Below are positions 1-8,877 of a stretch of 64,000 nt of DNA, piece after piece. Each line of letters opens with the position of its first letter. Within the stretch, counting starts at the first letter, position 1. Source of the stretch: Echinicola jeungdonensis (GTDB taxonomy: Bacteria; Bacteroidota; Bacteroidia; Cytophagales; Cyclobacteriaceae). A program made the position numbers and the translations under genes. The notes under the pieces were generated by a model. That model was not told where the DNA came from, searched no databases, and was given only the letters and a program-made list of their open reading frames with translations. The stretch is taken from NCBI RefSeq assembly GCF_030409905.1, contig NZ_JAUFQT010000002.1, positions 806,001 through 870,000 on the forward strand, read 5' to 3'.

Positions 1-48
1 AAAAAATGGTTATCCTTATATCATAATTGATCCCTAAATACCCAGATC

Positions 49-504
49 ATGCAAACTGCCGACCTTATACAACTATTAGAATTAACCCCAAATTTGCAAT
101 TGAAACTGGAATATTTACCAGCTTCATTTGTACAAAGTGGTTCAAAAATCCAATCCGTCCTTTCTGTTTCTAAGGAAAATACAATTTCCAAAGAGGGTAA
201 AGAGACTCATCTGGTAATAACCGAAAATAAAACCGATATGGTTATCAGAAATCTTTTCACAAAGGATGTGTTAAAACTTTTGGAGGAAAGTTCTGTTGAT
301 CCCAATTCGGTTGTAAAAATAAAATATGGAAACGAATCCTTTAAAACTGCCCTATTGGATATATCGGAAATTGAAGTGTTCGATAAGGCCATGACCTTCA
401 AATTGTTTTTCACAAACAATCCAGCAACTTCCCAACAAGAAAAAGTGGAAAAACAAAAGAAAAAGGAAAATCCAATAACCATTTTTCATTATTCCAAAAA
501 TTAA
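49..504 (+). CDS. Hypothetical protein, 151 aa
   Basis: I do not recognise a family. The protein is cytoplasmic in appearance: no signal peptide or membrane segment. It opens with a short helix (LIQLLELTPN), then alternating beta-type stretches with several Lys/Glu-rich turns, and a lysine-rich tail at about residues 130-142. The start resembles small Bacteroidota proteins of the DUF6428 type in style only; I do not claim membership. It lies upstream of a pirin gene in the same direction with a 71-bp gap, so it may share a transcript. The ATG is the only sensible start, and codon use looks like that of its neighbours. Confidence 0.7.
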   Translation: MQTADLIQLLELTPNLQLKLEYLPASFVQSGSKIQSVLSVSKENTISKEGKETHLVITENKTDMVIRNLFTKDVLKLLEESSVDPNSVVKIKYGNESFKTALLDISEIEVFDKAMTFKLFFTNNPATSQQEKVEKQKKKENPITIFHYSKN

Positions 505-575
505 TGTATAAATTTAGAAAAAACCAAATAAACTTGGTACCTTCCTGGAGTTCCACATCTCAAAACAAATAATTC

Positions 576-1454
576 ATGTCCACCTTGGATCTCATTATAG
601 CTGAGCGAAGTCGGGATATTGGGGATTTTCTGGTAGGAAGATTATTACCTTTCAGAAAAAAAAGAATGGTGGGGCCTTTCGTATTTATTGACCATATGGG
701 GCCATCAGTCATTGGCCCTGGTAAATACATGGACATTGACCAACATCCACATATTGGTATTTCAACCCTTACTTTTTTATTGGAAGGGGAAATGGTTCAT
801 GAAGATAGTTTGGGAACCAAACAGCTTATAACTCCCGGATCAGTTAACTGGATGACAGCTGGAAAAGGGGTTACTCATACAGAAAGAACTCCCCAACATT
901 TGCGTAAAGGTCAAAACTTTCCATTTCATGGGTATCAGATTTGGGTGGCTTTGCCGAAAGAAAGGGAAGATATGGATCCTGAATTTCACCATATTGATGC
1001 AAGGGAACTTCCTTATTGGGAAGAAAATGGGGCATCATTTACTTTGGTAGCAGGAAATGCATTTGAAAAATCATCTCCTGTGCCCGTTCATTCTGAACTT
1101 TTTATGGTGGAAATTAAAACCAATCAAGATTTTGACTTGGAAATTGCAGGGCAATTAAATGGAGAAATTGGGATATGCATCGTGGAAGGGAGCGTTACAG
1201 CTTGTGACAATAAAATAGATGCAGGCGATTTATTGGTTTCAAAAATTGATAACCAATGTGCCCTAAAAATCAAGGAAAATAGCCATCTCCTCTTATTTGG
1301 AGGGCATCCATTTCCAGAAGAAAGATTTATCGATTGGAATTTTGTATCCTCGGAAAAATCAAAAATTGTTCAAGCAAAAAAATTATGGGAAGAAAAAAAG
1401 TGGCCTATGGTCAAAGGTGACAAATCCTATATTCCCCTCCCCTCACTAGACTAA
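576..1454 (+). CDS. Pirin family protein
   Basis: A 292-aa bicupin. The N-terminal cupin carries the pirin signature: DQHPHIGISTLTF at about residues 49-61 and a following EGEMVHEDSLG, then a GVTHTERT block near 99-106. The His, His, His and Glu positions match the metal site of pirins. The C-terminal half (from about 150) is the more divergent Pirin_C cupin. Bacterial pirins bind iron or other metals; some act as quercetin dioxygenases and others modulate metabolic enzymes, so the exact role is open. ATG start; it lies alone between an unknown gene and a 488-bp gap. Confidence 0.93.
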   Translation: MSTLDLIIAERSRDIGDFLVGRLLPFRKKRMVGPFVFIDHMGPSVIGPGKYMDIDQHPHIGISTLTFLLEGEMVHEDSLGTKQLITPGSVNWMTAGKGVTHTERTPQHLRKGQNFPFHGYQIWVALPKEREDMDPEFHHIDARELPYWEENGASFTLVAGNAFEKSSPVPVHSELFMVEIKTNQDFDLEIAGQLNGEIGICIVEGSVTACDNKIDAGDLLVSKIDNQCALKIKENSHLLLFGGHPFPEERFIDWNFVSSEKSKIVQAKKLWEEKKWPMVKGDKSYIPLPSLD

Positions 1455-1942
1455 AAGAGCCCTATTTTAAAGAGATTTGATCATTATTAGCCCTACGTAA
1501 AATTACCACAGCTACATTGGTAAAATAAGTCAAAATCAATAATCAAGATAGTGGTTATGGTAAAAAATAAATTATCAAAATTCATTTTTTACCATTTATT
1601 TTTTTTGAATTGCTCTACTAACCTTCTTTTCAATATTTCTTCTGCCATGCATATTCTTCCTCATAGGGACATTATTAAATAGCGCATTTGATTTCCAATT
1701 TTAAAACCTTTATTTAACTCTCCTTTCACCAGGTTTCAAAACCCTAGTTAGAATCCAACAAATAACCTTTTCCGATTCAAAGGGAAAACCTTTCATCCAT
1801 TTTTTTATTGCAGAATGGCATTTTTATTGAAAGTGGAAATCCTTCCCAAAAGGAACTATCGATCAAAAACATTTTATTAATCCATGCTTATATAGTTTCT
1901 TTGTGGGAAATTTGTCCCAACACCTTATTAAATCCCGCTTGC
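1455..1942. other. Non-coding gap with an AT-rich inverted repeat
   Basis: No convincing gene is seen. An upstream in-frame extension of the next gene (TTG at 1808) covers the last part but its translation does not look like the family. A 12-bp perfect inverted repeat, ATGGTAAAAAAT at 1557-1568 and its complement at 1584-1595, is followed by a T-rich tract and could be a weak terminator for the pirin gene. The remainder is AT-rich and shows nothing I can name. Confidence 0.5.
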
Positions 1943-2554
1943 ATGAAAATAATAGCAATTGGTCGTAATTATGTGGAACATATAAATGAATTACAAAATG
2001 AAAAGCCAGGGGCTCCAGTAGTATTTTTAAAACCTGATACTGCCCTGTTAAAAAATAATATGCCATTTTTTTTACCGGAATTTTCGGATAATGTTCAACA
2101 CGAAATAGAACTTGTCCTTAAAATCAACAAAGAGGGGAAATTCATCAAAAGGGAATTTGCCCATCGGTATTTTGATGAAATTGGGATTGGGATTGATTTT
2201 ACTGCAAGGGACCTCCAATTACAATGCAAAGAAAAAGGACTTCCCTGGGAAATTGCCAAAGGCTTTAATGGTTCTGCCCCTATTGGCTCTTTTTTGCAAA
2301 TTAGCGAGTTTAAAGACCTTAATGATATCAATTTCAAGTTAGATGTAAATGGAGAGCTTGCACAAAAAGGTAATTCTTCTTTGATGCTTTTTGATTTTGG
2401 GGTCATAATAGAATATATCTCCAAATTTTTTACTTTAAAAAAAGGAGATTTAATATTTACCGGAACACCAGTGGGTGTAAACAAAGTCCATGTAGGAGAC
2501 CGGTTAGAGGGGTATATTGAGGATAAAAAGCTGTTGGATTTTGAAGTTAAATAA
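1943..2554 (+). CDS. Fumarylacetoacetate hydrolase (FAH) family protein
   Basis: A 203-aa single-domain FAH fold. It opens MKIIAIGRNYVEHINEL, with the family pattern GRNY...H, then PVVFLKPDTAL near 29-39, the metal-ligand segment HEIELVLKI (about 54-62), GIDFTARDLQ (about 84-93), W-E-IAKGFNGSAPIG (about 103-116) and the C-terminal LIFTGTPVGV. These mark the acylpyruvate hydrolase/isomerase branch, acting on small diketo acids with Mg2+. I prefer the ATG at 1943 to a TTG at 1808, because the extra 45 residues do not belong to the family. Its 3' end overlaps the M23 peptidase gene, suggesting co-translation. Confidence 0.9.
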   Translation: MKIIAIGRNYVEHINELQNEKPGAPVVFLKPDTALLKNNMPFFLPEFSDNVQHEIELVLKINKEGKFIKREFAHRYFDEIGIGIDFTARDLQLQCKEKGLPWEIAKGFNGSAPIGSFLQISEFKDLNDINFKLDVNGELAQKGNSSLMLFDFGVIIEYISKFFTLKKGDLIFTGTPVGVNKVHVGDRLEGYIEDKKLLDFEVK

Positions 2555-4409
2555 AAACCTGGTATTCTTTCTATTATTACTAAGCTGTTTTTCTGCTTCT
2601 GGGCAAGTGGAAAAAGGTTACTACCTATTTCCAATAAATCCAGGTCAACAAAATTTCCTGGCTGGAAACATGTCAGAAATCCGGTCCAACCATTTTCATA
2701 GTGGCTTAGACATAAAAACCGAAGGAAGGCAAGGGCTTCCTGTTCACGCTGCAGCAGATGGCTATGTCCAAAAGATAAAAGTTTCTTCTTTTGGATATGG
2801 AAATGTGCTATTCTTAAAACACCCAAATGGTCAATATACCGTTTATGCCCACCTGAAGGATTTTGCCCCTAAAATAGCCCAATACATTTGGCAGAAAATG
2901 GCTGAGGCCAAACAAAACAGTTTAGAGGTTATCCTCGAACCCGGGGTATTAAGGGTAAGCAAAGGGGATACCATTGCCTATTCTGGAAATACAGGAAGTT
3001 CAGGAGGTCCCCATTTGCATTTTGAGATCCGTGATTCACTAGAAAGGGCTTTGGATCCATTAAAATTTGGATTTGATGAGATCAAAGACAGCACCCCTCC
3101 AATAATTGCCGATGTTGCCCTAAGCCCCTTGGAATACAACAGTAGAATCAATGGAAAATTTGAGAGAACAGAATTAAGGATTAATTACCGAGGCAACAAA
3201 TTCGTTGTAGACCAACCGGTAACCATAACAGGAAAAGTTGGAATTGAGATTCGGGGTTATGATAAACTGGATGGAATGTATAATCCCAATGGCTTTCCAT
3301 TGTTTAAAATATATGAAAGTGGAAAGCAGACCTTTGAAATAGATGTTGATAAAATTGATTTTGAAATTGGAAGGTTTGTCTTAAGGCATACTTATCGAAA
3401 CCGATATACTAAACTTTACCGGGTTCCTAACAATCCATTTGACTTTTACTATCCTGACAGTGTTTTTAGTGGAGCAATCCAAGTTGAACCTGATTCAACA
3501 AAAGATGTAAAGGTAGAAGTGCAGGATGCTTACGGAAATACCAGTCTCCTTGAACTTCAGTTTAAAGGAGAAAAGGAAGAGATTAAAAGCAATGGTTCTT
3601 ATCCAGGTGGTTCACTTCCAAAAATAGAAAACCATAATAAATGGATGGTCCTACACGCTCCATTGGAAAAAGAAGGGAAATTGGCCATGTTTTACGTTAA
3701 TGGCTTTATGATGGATGTACAAACAGCTTATGAATCAGCCCACCACAGAACCTACCTTTGGGACTTGAATTATGGAATTCCTGACTCCGTGGATGTTTGT
3801 ACTTCTATGGTTTACCCAGAAGTGGAAGCGAGAATCCCATTCCAGGAGGAGATTTATTACACTAATGGAAAGACATCAATTCAATTTGACAAAAACACCT
3901 TGTTGGATGATCTCTTTCTCAGGGTAAACTATAAAGAATTTGAAAATAGACCCGCTTTGGAAATCAATGACGAACATGAATACCTCAGGAATCCCATGGA
4001 GGTAAGCATGTCGACTGAGGGCTTTGAAGGAGATACCAGCAAACTTCATGTGTATCAACTTTATCCCAACGGATGGAAAGCATTCCTGGGGGGAAAATGG
4101 GGAAATGACCATATCAGGTTTAATACCAAAAAATTTGGTACTTTTGTACTCGATAGAGATGACAGTCCCCCAACAATAAGACCGATAAGAATCAATTCTT
4201 CCCAATTAAGGTTCTATATTCGAGATGATTTGTCCGGAATAAAGGACTTTAAGCTCTGTGTAAACGGAGAATGGGTCATTCTACGGTATGAACATAAACA
4301 TGGGGTCATATGGACAGAAAAGCTAAACAACAAGCCATTCAAAGGCAAAATTGAGCTTAGTGTCACTGATAATGCTAACAATACAGAAAGATTTATTAGA
4401 AATTTATAG
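2541..4409 (+). CDS. Exported M23 family metallopeptidase
   Basis: About 622 aa. A hydrophobic signal peptide (NLVFFLLLLSCFSASG) is followed by a LytM/M23 domain with the zinc motif HSGLD near residues 53-57 and GPHLHFE near 157-162. The remaining 450 residues are beta-rich and of unknown role. M23 enzymes cleave peptidoglycan cross-links; Bacteroidota members of this length are periplasmic. There is no ATG before the signal peptide: usable starts are TTG at 2541 (chosen, giving LKLNKNLVFF) or TTG at 2517. Either way the start lies inside the FAH gene, a 14- or 38-nt overlap pointing to translational coupling. The HxxxD and HxH motifs are complete, so it is probably active. Confidence 0.88.
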   Translation: MKLNKNLVFFLLLLSCFSASGQVEKGYYLFPINPGQQNFLAGNMSEIRSNHFHSGLDIKTEGRQGLPVHAAADGYVQKIKVSSFGYGNVLFLKHPNGQYTVYAHLKDFAPKIAQYIWQKMAEAKQNSLEVILEPGVLRVSKGDTIAYSGNTGSSGGPHLHFEIRDSLERALDPLKFGFDEIKDSTPPIIADVALSPLEYNSRINGKFERTELRINYRGNKFVVDQPVTITGKVGIEIRGYDKLDGMYNPNGFPLFKIYESGKQTFEIDVDKIDFEIGRFVLRHTYRNRYTKLYRVPNNPFDFYYPDSVFSGAIQVEPDSTKDVKVEVQDAYGNTSLLELQFKGEKEEIKSNGSYPGGSLPKIENHNKWMVLHAPLEKEGKLAMFYVNGFMMDVQTAYESAHHRTYLWDLNYGIPDSVDVCTSMVYPEVEARIPFQEEIYYTNGKTSIQFDKNTLLDDLFLRVNYKEFENRPALEINDEHEYLRNPMEVSMSTEGFEGDTSKLHVYQLYPNGWKAFLGGKWGNDHIRFNTKKFGTFVLDRDDSPPTIRPIRINSSQLRFYIRDDLSGIKDFKLCVNGEWVILRYEHKHGVIWTEKLNNKPFKGKIELSVTDNANNTERFIRNL

Positions 4410-4473
4410 CATTATCCGAAATAATTTATGAAATTTAAATGTCAAAAATACACTTAACCTAAAAACAATTTGT

Positions 4474-4923
4474 ATGTCATTAGAAGTAGGAAAGAAAGCC
4501 CCTGACTTTGAAGCCAAAGATCAAGATGGAAATACCATCAGGTTATCCGATTTCAAAGGGAAGAAAGTAGTACTCTATTTTTACCCTAAGGACAATACCC
4601 CAGGATGTACAGCTCAGGCTTGCAATCTAAGGGATAATTATGATGCATTATTAGATGCAGGTTATGTAGTATTGGGCATTAGTCCGGATTCTGAAAAATC
4701 CCACAAGAAATTCATTGAAAAGCAAAATCTTCCTTTCCCTTTGATTTCTGATGAAGACAAGACTGTCCACAACTTATATGGTACCTGGGCAGAGAAAAAG
4801 AATTTCGGAAAAACTTATATGGGCACGGTACGAACTACCTTTGTTATAGATGAAGAAGGTAATTTGGCCGAGATCATCGATAAAGTAAAAACAAAAGAGC
4901 ATTCTAATCAAATCCTTAAATAA
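4474..4923 (+). CDS. bcp: Thioredoxin-dependent thiol peroxidase, Bcp/PrxQ type
   Basis: A 149-aa peroxiredoxin. The active-site pattern PKDNTPGC has the peroxidatic Cys45 with Pro38 and Thr42 in the PxxxTxxC motif; a second Cys sits five residues on (Cys50), as in the atypical two-cysteine Bcp/PrxQ group that reduces H2O2 and organic peroxides with thioredoxin. Full length. It starts 64 bp after the peptidase gene and ends 10 bp before the transketolase N-terminal gene, so it may be co-transcribed with the latter. It is one of three peroxiredoxin genes in the window. Confidence 0.95.
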   Translation: MSLEVGKKAPDFEAKDQDGNTIRLSDFKGKKVVLYFYPKDNTPGCTAQACNLRDNYDALLDAGYVVLGISPDSEKSHKKFIEKQNLPFPLISDEDKTVHNLYGTWAEKKNFGKTYMGTVRTTFVIDEEGNLAEIIDKVKTKEHSNQILK

Positions 4924-4933
4924 TTCCTTTAAA

Positions 4934-5785
4934 ATGGAAAAACTCTCAATCGACCAATTGAAAAAAACCTGTTCTCAAGTTAGAAGAGACATTGTACGCA
5001 TGGTGCACGCTTGCCAATCAGGCCACCCAGGTGCGTCATTAGGTTGTACTGAATTTTTTGTTGCGCTGTACTTCAGCCAACTTAACCACAATAAAGATTT
5101 CCAAATGGAAGGAAAAGGTGAAGACCTGTTTTTCCTTTCCAATGGACACATTTCTCCTGTATGGTACAGTGTGCTGGCCAGAAGCGGTTATTTCAACCTT
5201 GAAGAATTAAGCACCTTCCGTCAAATGGACAGCAGGCTTCAGGGTCACCCTGCCACAGAAGAAGGCCTTCCAGGAATCAGAATTGCCTCCGGATCATTGG
5301 GTCAGGGACTTTCTGTAGCCATTGGAGCTGCCCAAGCCAAGAAAATCGACGGAGATGACAGCACCGTTTATGCCCTAATGGGGGACGGTGAACAGCAGGA
5401 AGGTCAAATCTGGGAGGCAGCCATGTATGCTCCCCACCACAAAGTGGACAACCTGATTGCTACCATCGACTTCAATGGCCAACAAATTGACGGTCCTACC
5501 AAAGATGTCATGGACTTGAAAGACTTGAAAGCTAAATGGGAAGCTTTTGGTTGGGAAGTGATGGAAACCCCAAATGGCAACGATATGGAAGCCGTATTGG
5601 AAGGTTTGGAAAAAGCTAAAAGTTTGCTAGGAAAAGGCAAACCTGTATTGAACCTTTTGCATACTGATATGGGCTATGGTGTTGATTTCATGGTTGGTAC
5701 CCATAAGTGGCACGGTATTGCTCCAAATGATGAGCAATTGGAAAAAGCTTTGGGTCAACTGGAAGAAACCCTGGGCGATTATTAA
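4934..5785 (+). CDS. Transketolase, N-terminal (TPP-binding) subunit
   Basis: A 283-aa split transketolase subunit. It carries SGHPGASLG near 30-38 and the thiamine-diphosphate motif GDGEQQEGQIWEA near 150-162, ending in DFNGQQIDG. Together with the C-terminal subunit encoded 133 bp downstream it should form an alpha2/beta2 transketolase that moves two-carbon ketol units in the non-oxidative pentose phosphate pathway. Two-gene transketolases are known in several bacterial and archaeal groups. The gene is intact with an ATG start 10 bp after bcp. The gap to its partner is unusually long and holds iterated sequence (see separate entry). Confidence 0.94.
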   Translation: MEKLSIDQLKKTCSQVRRDIVRMVHACQSGHPGASLGCTEFFVALYFSQLNHNKDFQMEGKGEDLFFLSNGHISPVWYSVLARSGYFNLEELSTFRQMDSRLQGHPATEEGLPGIRIASGSLGQGLSVAIGAAQAKKIDGDDSTVYALMGDGEQQEGQIWEAAMYAPHHKVDNLIATIDFNGQQIDGPTKDVMDLKDLKAKWEAFGWEVMETPNGNDMEAVLEGLEKAKSLLGKGKPVLNLLHTDMGYGVDFMVGTHKWHGIAPNDEQLEKALGQLEETLGDY

Positions 5786-5918
5786 GTACAAAGTATCCAG
5801 TACGAAGTATCAAGTAATTGATTACAGCGTACTTAATTACACGGATATTGAATTGTCGATTCCCAAATAAATATTCCTCGACCATTCAATTATTCAACAT
5901 TTCAACAATTGAAAAATC
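5786..5918. repeat. Iterated AAGTA/CAGTA motif between the transketolase halves
   Basis: Right after the stop codon the sequence repeats a degenerate decamer: AAGTACAAAGTATCCAGTAC, then GAAGTATCAAGTAATTG, between about 5783 and 5820. A second iterated stretch follows near 5885-5910 (ATTCAATTATTCAACATTTC). No gene is readable through it. Similar AAGTATC- and ATTCAAC-rich intergenic stretches are familiar from Bacteroidota genomes, but I cannot confirm copies elsewhere from this window. Confidence 0.5.
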
Positions 5919-6887
5919 ATGGAAAAGACATTAGAAACTAAATTCACATATACTGAGAAAAAAGATACCCGGTCCGGTTTTGGAGATGGGTTATTAGAAG
6001 CCGGAAGGAAAAATCCCAACGTAGTGGGACTATGTGCAGACCTTATTGGTTCGCTTAAAATGGGGGATTTCCAAAAAGAATTCCCTGAAAGATTCTTCCA
6101 AGTTGGAATTGCAGAAGCCAACATGATGGGCTTGGCTGCTGGTATGAGCATTAATGGTAAAATCCCTTTTACCGGAACTTTTGCCAACTTCTCTACAGGT
6201 CGTGTGTATGACCAAATCCGTCAATCTATAGCTTATTCTGAGAAAAACGTAAAAATATGTGCTTCTCACGCTGGTTTGACTTTAGGAGAAGATGGTGCTA
6301 CCCATCAAATACTGGAAGATTTAGGCATGATGAAAATGATGCCCAATATGACTGTAATCAATCCTTGCGATTATAATCAGACCAAGGCAGCAACCATAGC
6401 TATCGCTGATTATGAAGGTCCTGTTTACCTGAGATTTGGTCGTCCAAAATGGCCTATTTTCACTCCTTCTGATCAGAAATTCGAAATTGGAAAGGCCTGG
6501 AAAATGATCGAAGGTAAGGATGTAACCATTTTTGCTACTGGTCACCTTGTATGGGAAGCGGTTGTTGCTGAAGCTCTATTAAGAGAGGAAGGCATCAGTG
6601 CTGAGGTAATCAACATCCACACCATAAAACCTTTGGACGAGGAAGCCATTCTGGATTCTGTTGCTAAAACTGGATGCTGTGTTTCTGCTGAAGAACACCA
6701 GTTGAATGGTGGTTTGGGAGATGCAATTGCCCAAACTTTGATTAGAAACAACCCTGCTCCTATGGAATATGTTGGTGTAAATGATTCCTTTGGTGAATCC
6801 GGAAAACCTGATGCCCTCCTTCAGAAATACGGTTTGAACGCTGAAAATATCGTTAAAGCAGCCAAAAAAGCTCTAAGCAGAAAATAA
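5919..6887 (+). CDS. Transketolase, C-terminal (pyrimidine-binding) subunit
   Basis: A 322-aa protein holding the pyrimidine-binding and C-terminal domains of transketolase. Visible blocks are GIAEANMMGLAAGMS near 61-75, which includes the conserved Glu that activates thiamine diphosphate, HAGLTLGEDGATHQ near 113-126, and the C-terminal HTIKPLDEEAI. It completes the subunit encoded at 4934-5785. Same strand, ATG start, and followed at once by a strong rho-independent terminator, so the bcp-transketolase unit ends here. Confidence 0.95.
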   Translation: MEKTLETKFTYTEKKDTRSGFGDGLLEAGRKNPNVVGLCADLIGSLKMGDFQKEFPERFFQVGIAEANMMGLAAGMSINGKIPFTGTFANFSTGRVYDQIRQSIAYSEKNVKICASHAGLTLGEDGATHQILEDLGMMKMMPNMTVINPCDYNQTKAATIAIADYEGPVYLRFGRPKWPIFTPSDQKFEIGKAWKMIEGKDVTIFATGHLVWEAVVAEALLREEGISAEVINIHTIKPLDEEAILDSVAKTGCCVSAEEHQLNGGLGDAIAQTLIRNNPAPMEYVGVNDSFGESGKPDALLQKYGLNAENIVKAAKKALSRK

Positions 6888-6911
6888 AAGGTAAATTACA
6901 GACCTCTTCCT

Positions 6912-6957
6912 AAAAACAGTAACCTACCCTGCAAAAGCAGTACAGGTTACTGTTTTT
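6912..6957 (+). terminator. Rho-independent terminator after the transketolase genes
   Basis: The 14-nt arms AAAAACAGTAACCT (6912-6925) and AGGTTACTGTTTTT (6944-6957) are perfectly complementary, and the run of T continues to 6960. Confidence 0.85.
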
Positions 6958-6998
6958 TTTGTTTTAAATTGGAGAAAGAAATTTAAAATCAACCCAAA

Positions 6999-7919
6999 AT
7001 GAAAAACCTCATATTATTTTCTCTCTGCTATATTTTATTCACCTTTTCCAATCCGTTACAAAGCCAAACTTTAAACTTTGAAAAAAATAAAGAAGGGATT
7101 TGGTTGAAGGAAAATGGTAATCCAAGATTTTTTTACCGGATGACCACCAAATCAAAGGGGGGGGAATACCCAAGGGCCAATTATATCCACCCTTTATACA
7201 GTTTGGACGGGGAGCCTTTGACTGAAGATTTTCCGGAGGACCATTACCACCATAGAGGCATTTTCTGGACCTGGCACCAGCTATATGTGGATGGAATAAG
7301 AGTAGCAGACCCCTGGCTTTGCGAAGGGATTTCCTGGGAGGTAAAATCAACCAACACCAACATTAATGATGGAAAAGCCATTTTGGAAGCTCATGTTTAT
7401 TGGGAAATTCCCCAGTTGGAAAACCAAGCAGTCTTGAAAGAAAAGGTCCTAATAAGCTATGAACGTTTGGAAGAGAATGTCTATGCTTTAAGTTTTGATA
7501 TTGATCTTCAGGCTCTGGTGGACAATTTGGAAATTGGGGGATCGGAAGATGCAAAAGGCTACGGGGGATTTTCACCCAGGATTGACCTACCTGAAAATAT
7601 ACGGTTTAGTGATATCAATGGAAATGTAATGCCCCAAAACCTTGCTGTTCAAGCTGGACCATGGATCAATTTAAGTGGTGATTTTAGTCCCAAAACAAAT
7701 GGCATTACCATCATGGGAGAACCTGAAAAACTTCCCTCATTCCAAGGCTGGATATTAAGGAGTGCTAAAAGCATGCAAAATATGGCATTTCCAGGACGAA
7801 AACCAATAAAAATCCCAAAGGGAAAAAACCTCAATATTAGAAACCGAATCCTCGTCCACAAGAATCTGACTTCAAAAGAAATTGAAAAATATTATCAACA
7901 ATTTTCAAATAAAAAGTAA
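6999..7919 (+). CDS. DUF6807 (PmoA-like) family secreted protein
   Basis: A 306-aa exported protein with a cleavable signal peptide (about residues 1-23, ending NPLQSQ). The family block DHYHHRGIFWTWHQ sits near 81-94 and includes three clustered His; IHPLYSLDGEPLTEDFPEDH precedes it. DUF6807 was formerly named PmoA from a weak link to methane mono-oxygenase; its biochemical role is unknown. In Bacteroidota and Planctomycetota it is usually found with sugar-acting genes, and here the next genes are a cyclase and a convergent Gfo/Idh-DUF1080 pair. An in-frame run of eight G at 7157-7164 encodes Lys-Gly-Gly-Glu. Confidence 0.82.
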   Translation: MKNLILFSLCYILFTFSNPLQSQTLNFEKNKEGIWLKENGNPRFFYRMTTKSKGGEYPRANYIHPLYSLDGEPLTEDFPEDHYHHRGIFWTWHQLYVDGIRVADPWLCEGISWEVKSTNTNINDGKAILEAHVYWEIPQLENQAVLKEKVLISYERLEENVYALSFDIDLQALVDNLEIGGSEDAKGYGGFSPRIDLPENIRFSDINGNVMPQNLAVQAGPWINLSGDFSPKTNGITIMGEPEKLPSFQGWILRSAKSMQNMAFPGRKPIKIPKGKNLNIRNRILVHKNLTSKEIEKYYQQFSNKK

Positions 7920-8059
7920 AGGAAGGCTTAATAAAGCACTATAGACTTAACACTACTCCCACTATTGGAGACCCTTTTGTTGGCAAATAAAACTATTCCT
8001 GATAGGTTTGTAGCCTAAAAAAGTTTTTAATCATTTTTTTTATAAGTAAAAATTAATCC

Positions 8060-8824
8060 ATGACAAAAATTATAGACCTGTCCAAACCCATTCAATACAA
8101 TAAGGAAGACCCTTGGTTTATGAGGGTAAAAATTAAGCATAAACCCCACCGGAAAGCCAAATGGTTAATCAGGGCCCTTGGTTTACCCTTTAGGCTTTTT
8201 CCTAAAGATTTTACTGGATGGGCAGATGATTTGATTCAAAAATTGGGTGTGCATTCCACTACCCATATCGATGCACCTTGGCACTTTTCCCCCACCACCA
8301 ATGGGGCCCGTTCCAAAACCATTGATGAAATTCCCCTGGAATGGTGCTATGGAGAGGGTTTGGTCATTGATATGCGGCACAAGGAAGATTTTGACCCTAT
8401 AACCATTGAGGATATCAAAGAATTTTTGTCTGCAGAAAATTTGGAGATCAAGGAAAATATGATCGTATTGATCATGACAGGCAGGGATAAATACAATGGA
8501 ACCAAAGATTTTCATAAAAAAGGTACTGGAATGGGTAAATCGGCCACCGAATGGCTGATTGATCAAGGGGTGAAAGTAATGGGCATAGATTCCTGGGGCT
8601 GGGACCTTCCTCTGCCCTATATGATCCAAAAAGCCAAAGAATCAAATGACCCTGATTTATTTTGGGAAGCGCATCTGGTTGGAAAGGAATATTGTCATAT
8701 GGAACAATTAGTCAACCTCGAACAACTTCCTTATTCAGGTTTTAAAGTGGCTGCATTTCCTTTAAAATTGGTAGGAGCTTCTGCAGGTCCCTCTAGGGTT
8801 GTGGGAATCTTAAATGAAGATTAA
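8060..8824 (+). CDS. Cyclase family protein (kynurenine-formamidase-like)
   Basis: A 254-aa cytoplasmic protein. The family motif HxTTHxDxPxH is present as HSTTHIDAPWH at about residues 67-77, supplying the metal ligands of the cyclase/formamidase fold. Later GIDSWGWDLP and a C-terminal AFPLKLVGASAGPSRVVGI match the family. Members hydrolyse formamides, lactones or lactams, or cyclise polyketides; the substrate cannot be told. It follows the DUF6807 gene by 140 bp in the same direction and ends at a hairpin shared with the convergent oxidoreductase gene. Confidence 0.85.
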   Translation: MTKIIDLSKPIQYNKEDPWFMRVKIKHKPHRKAKWLIRALGLPFRLFPKDFTGWADDLIQKLGVHSTTHIDAPWHFSPTTNGARSKTIDEIPLEWCYGEGLVIDMRHKEDFDPITIEDIKEFLSAENLEIKENMIVLIMTGRDKYNGTKDFHKKGTGMGKSATEWLIDQGVKVMGIDSWGWDLPLPYMIQKAKESNDPDLFWEAHLVGKEYCHMEQLVNLEQLPYSGFKVAAFPLKLVGASAGPSRVVGILNED

Positions 8825-8829
8825 TGGAA

Positions 8830-8859
8830 AAACAGGTCAAACCAATGTTAGACCTGTTT
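8830..8859. terminator. Hairpin between convergent cyclase and Gfo/Idh genes
   Basis: Arms AAACAGGTC (8830-8838) and GACCTGTTT (8851-8859) are perfect complements in the 53-bp gap between two converging genes. A-rich on one side and T-rich on the other, so it can serve both directions, though the T tracts are short. Confidence 0.6.
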
Positions 8860-8877
8860 CTAAAAATAAAAGCTTAT

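Noticed and set aside
2095..2826. 243-residue minus-strand open frame
   Set aside because: It is opposite the FAH and M23 genes, which carry clear family motifs.
7039..7350. Minus-strand open frame within DUF6807
   Set aside because: Shadow of a coding gene with clear family motifs on the plus strand.
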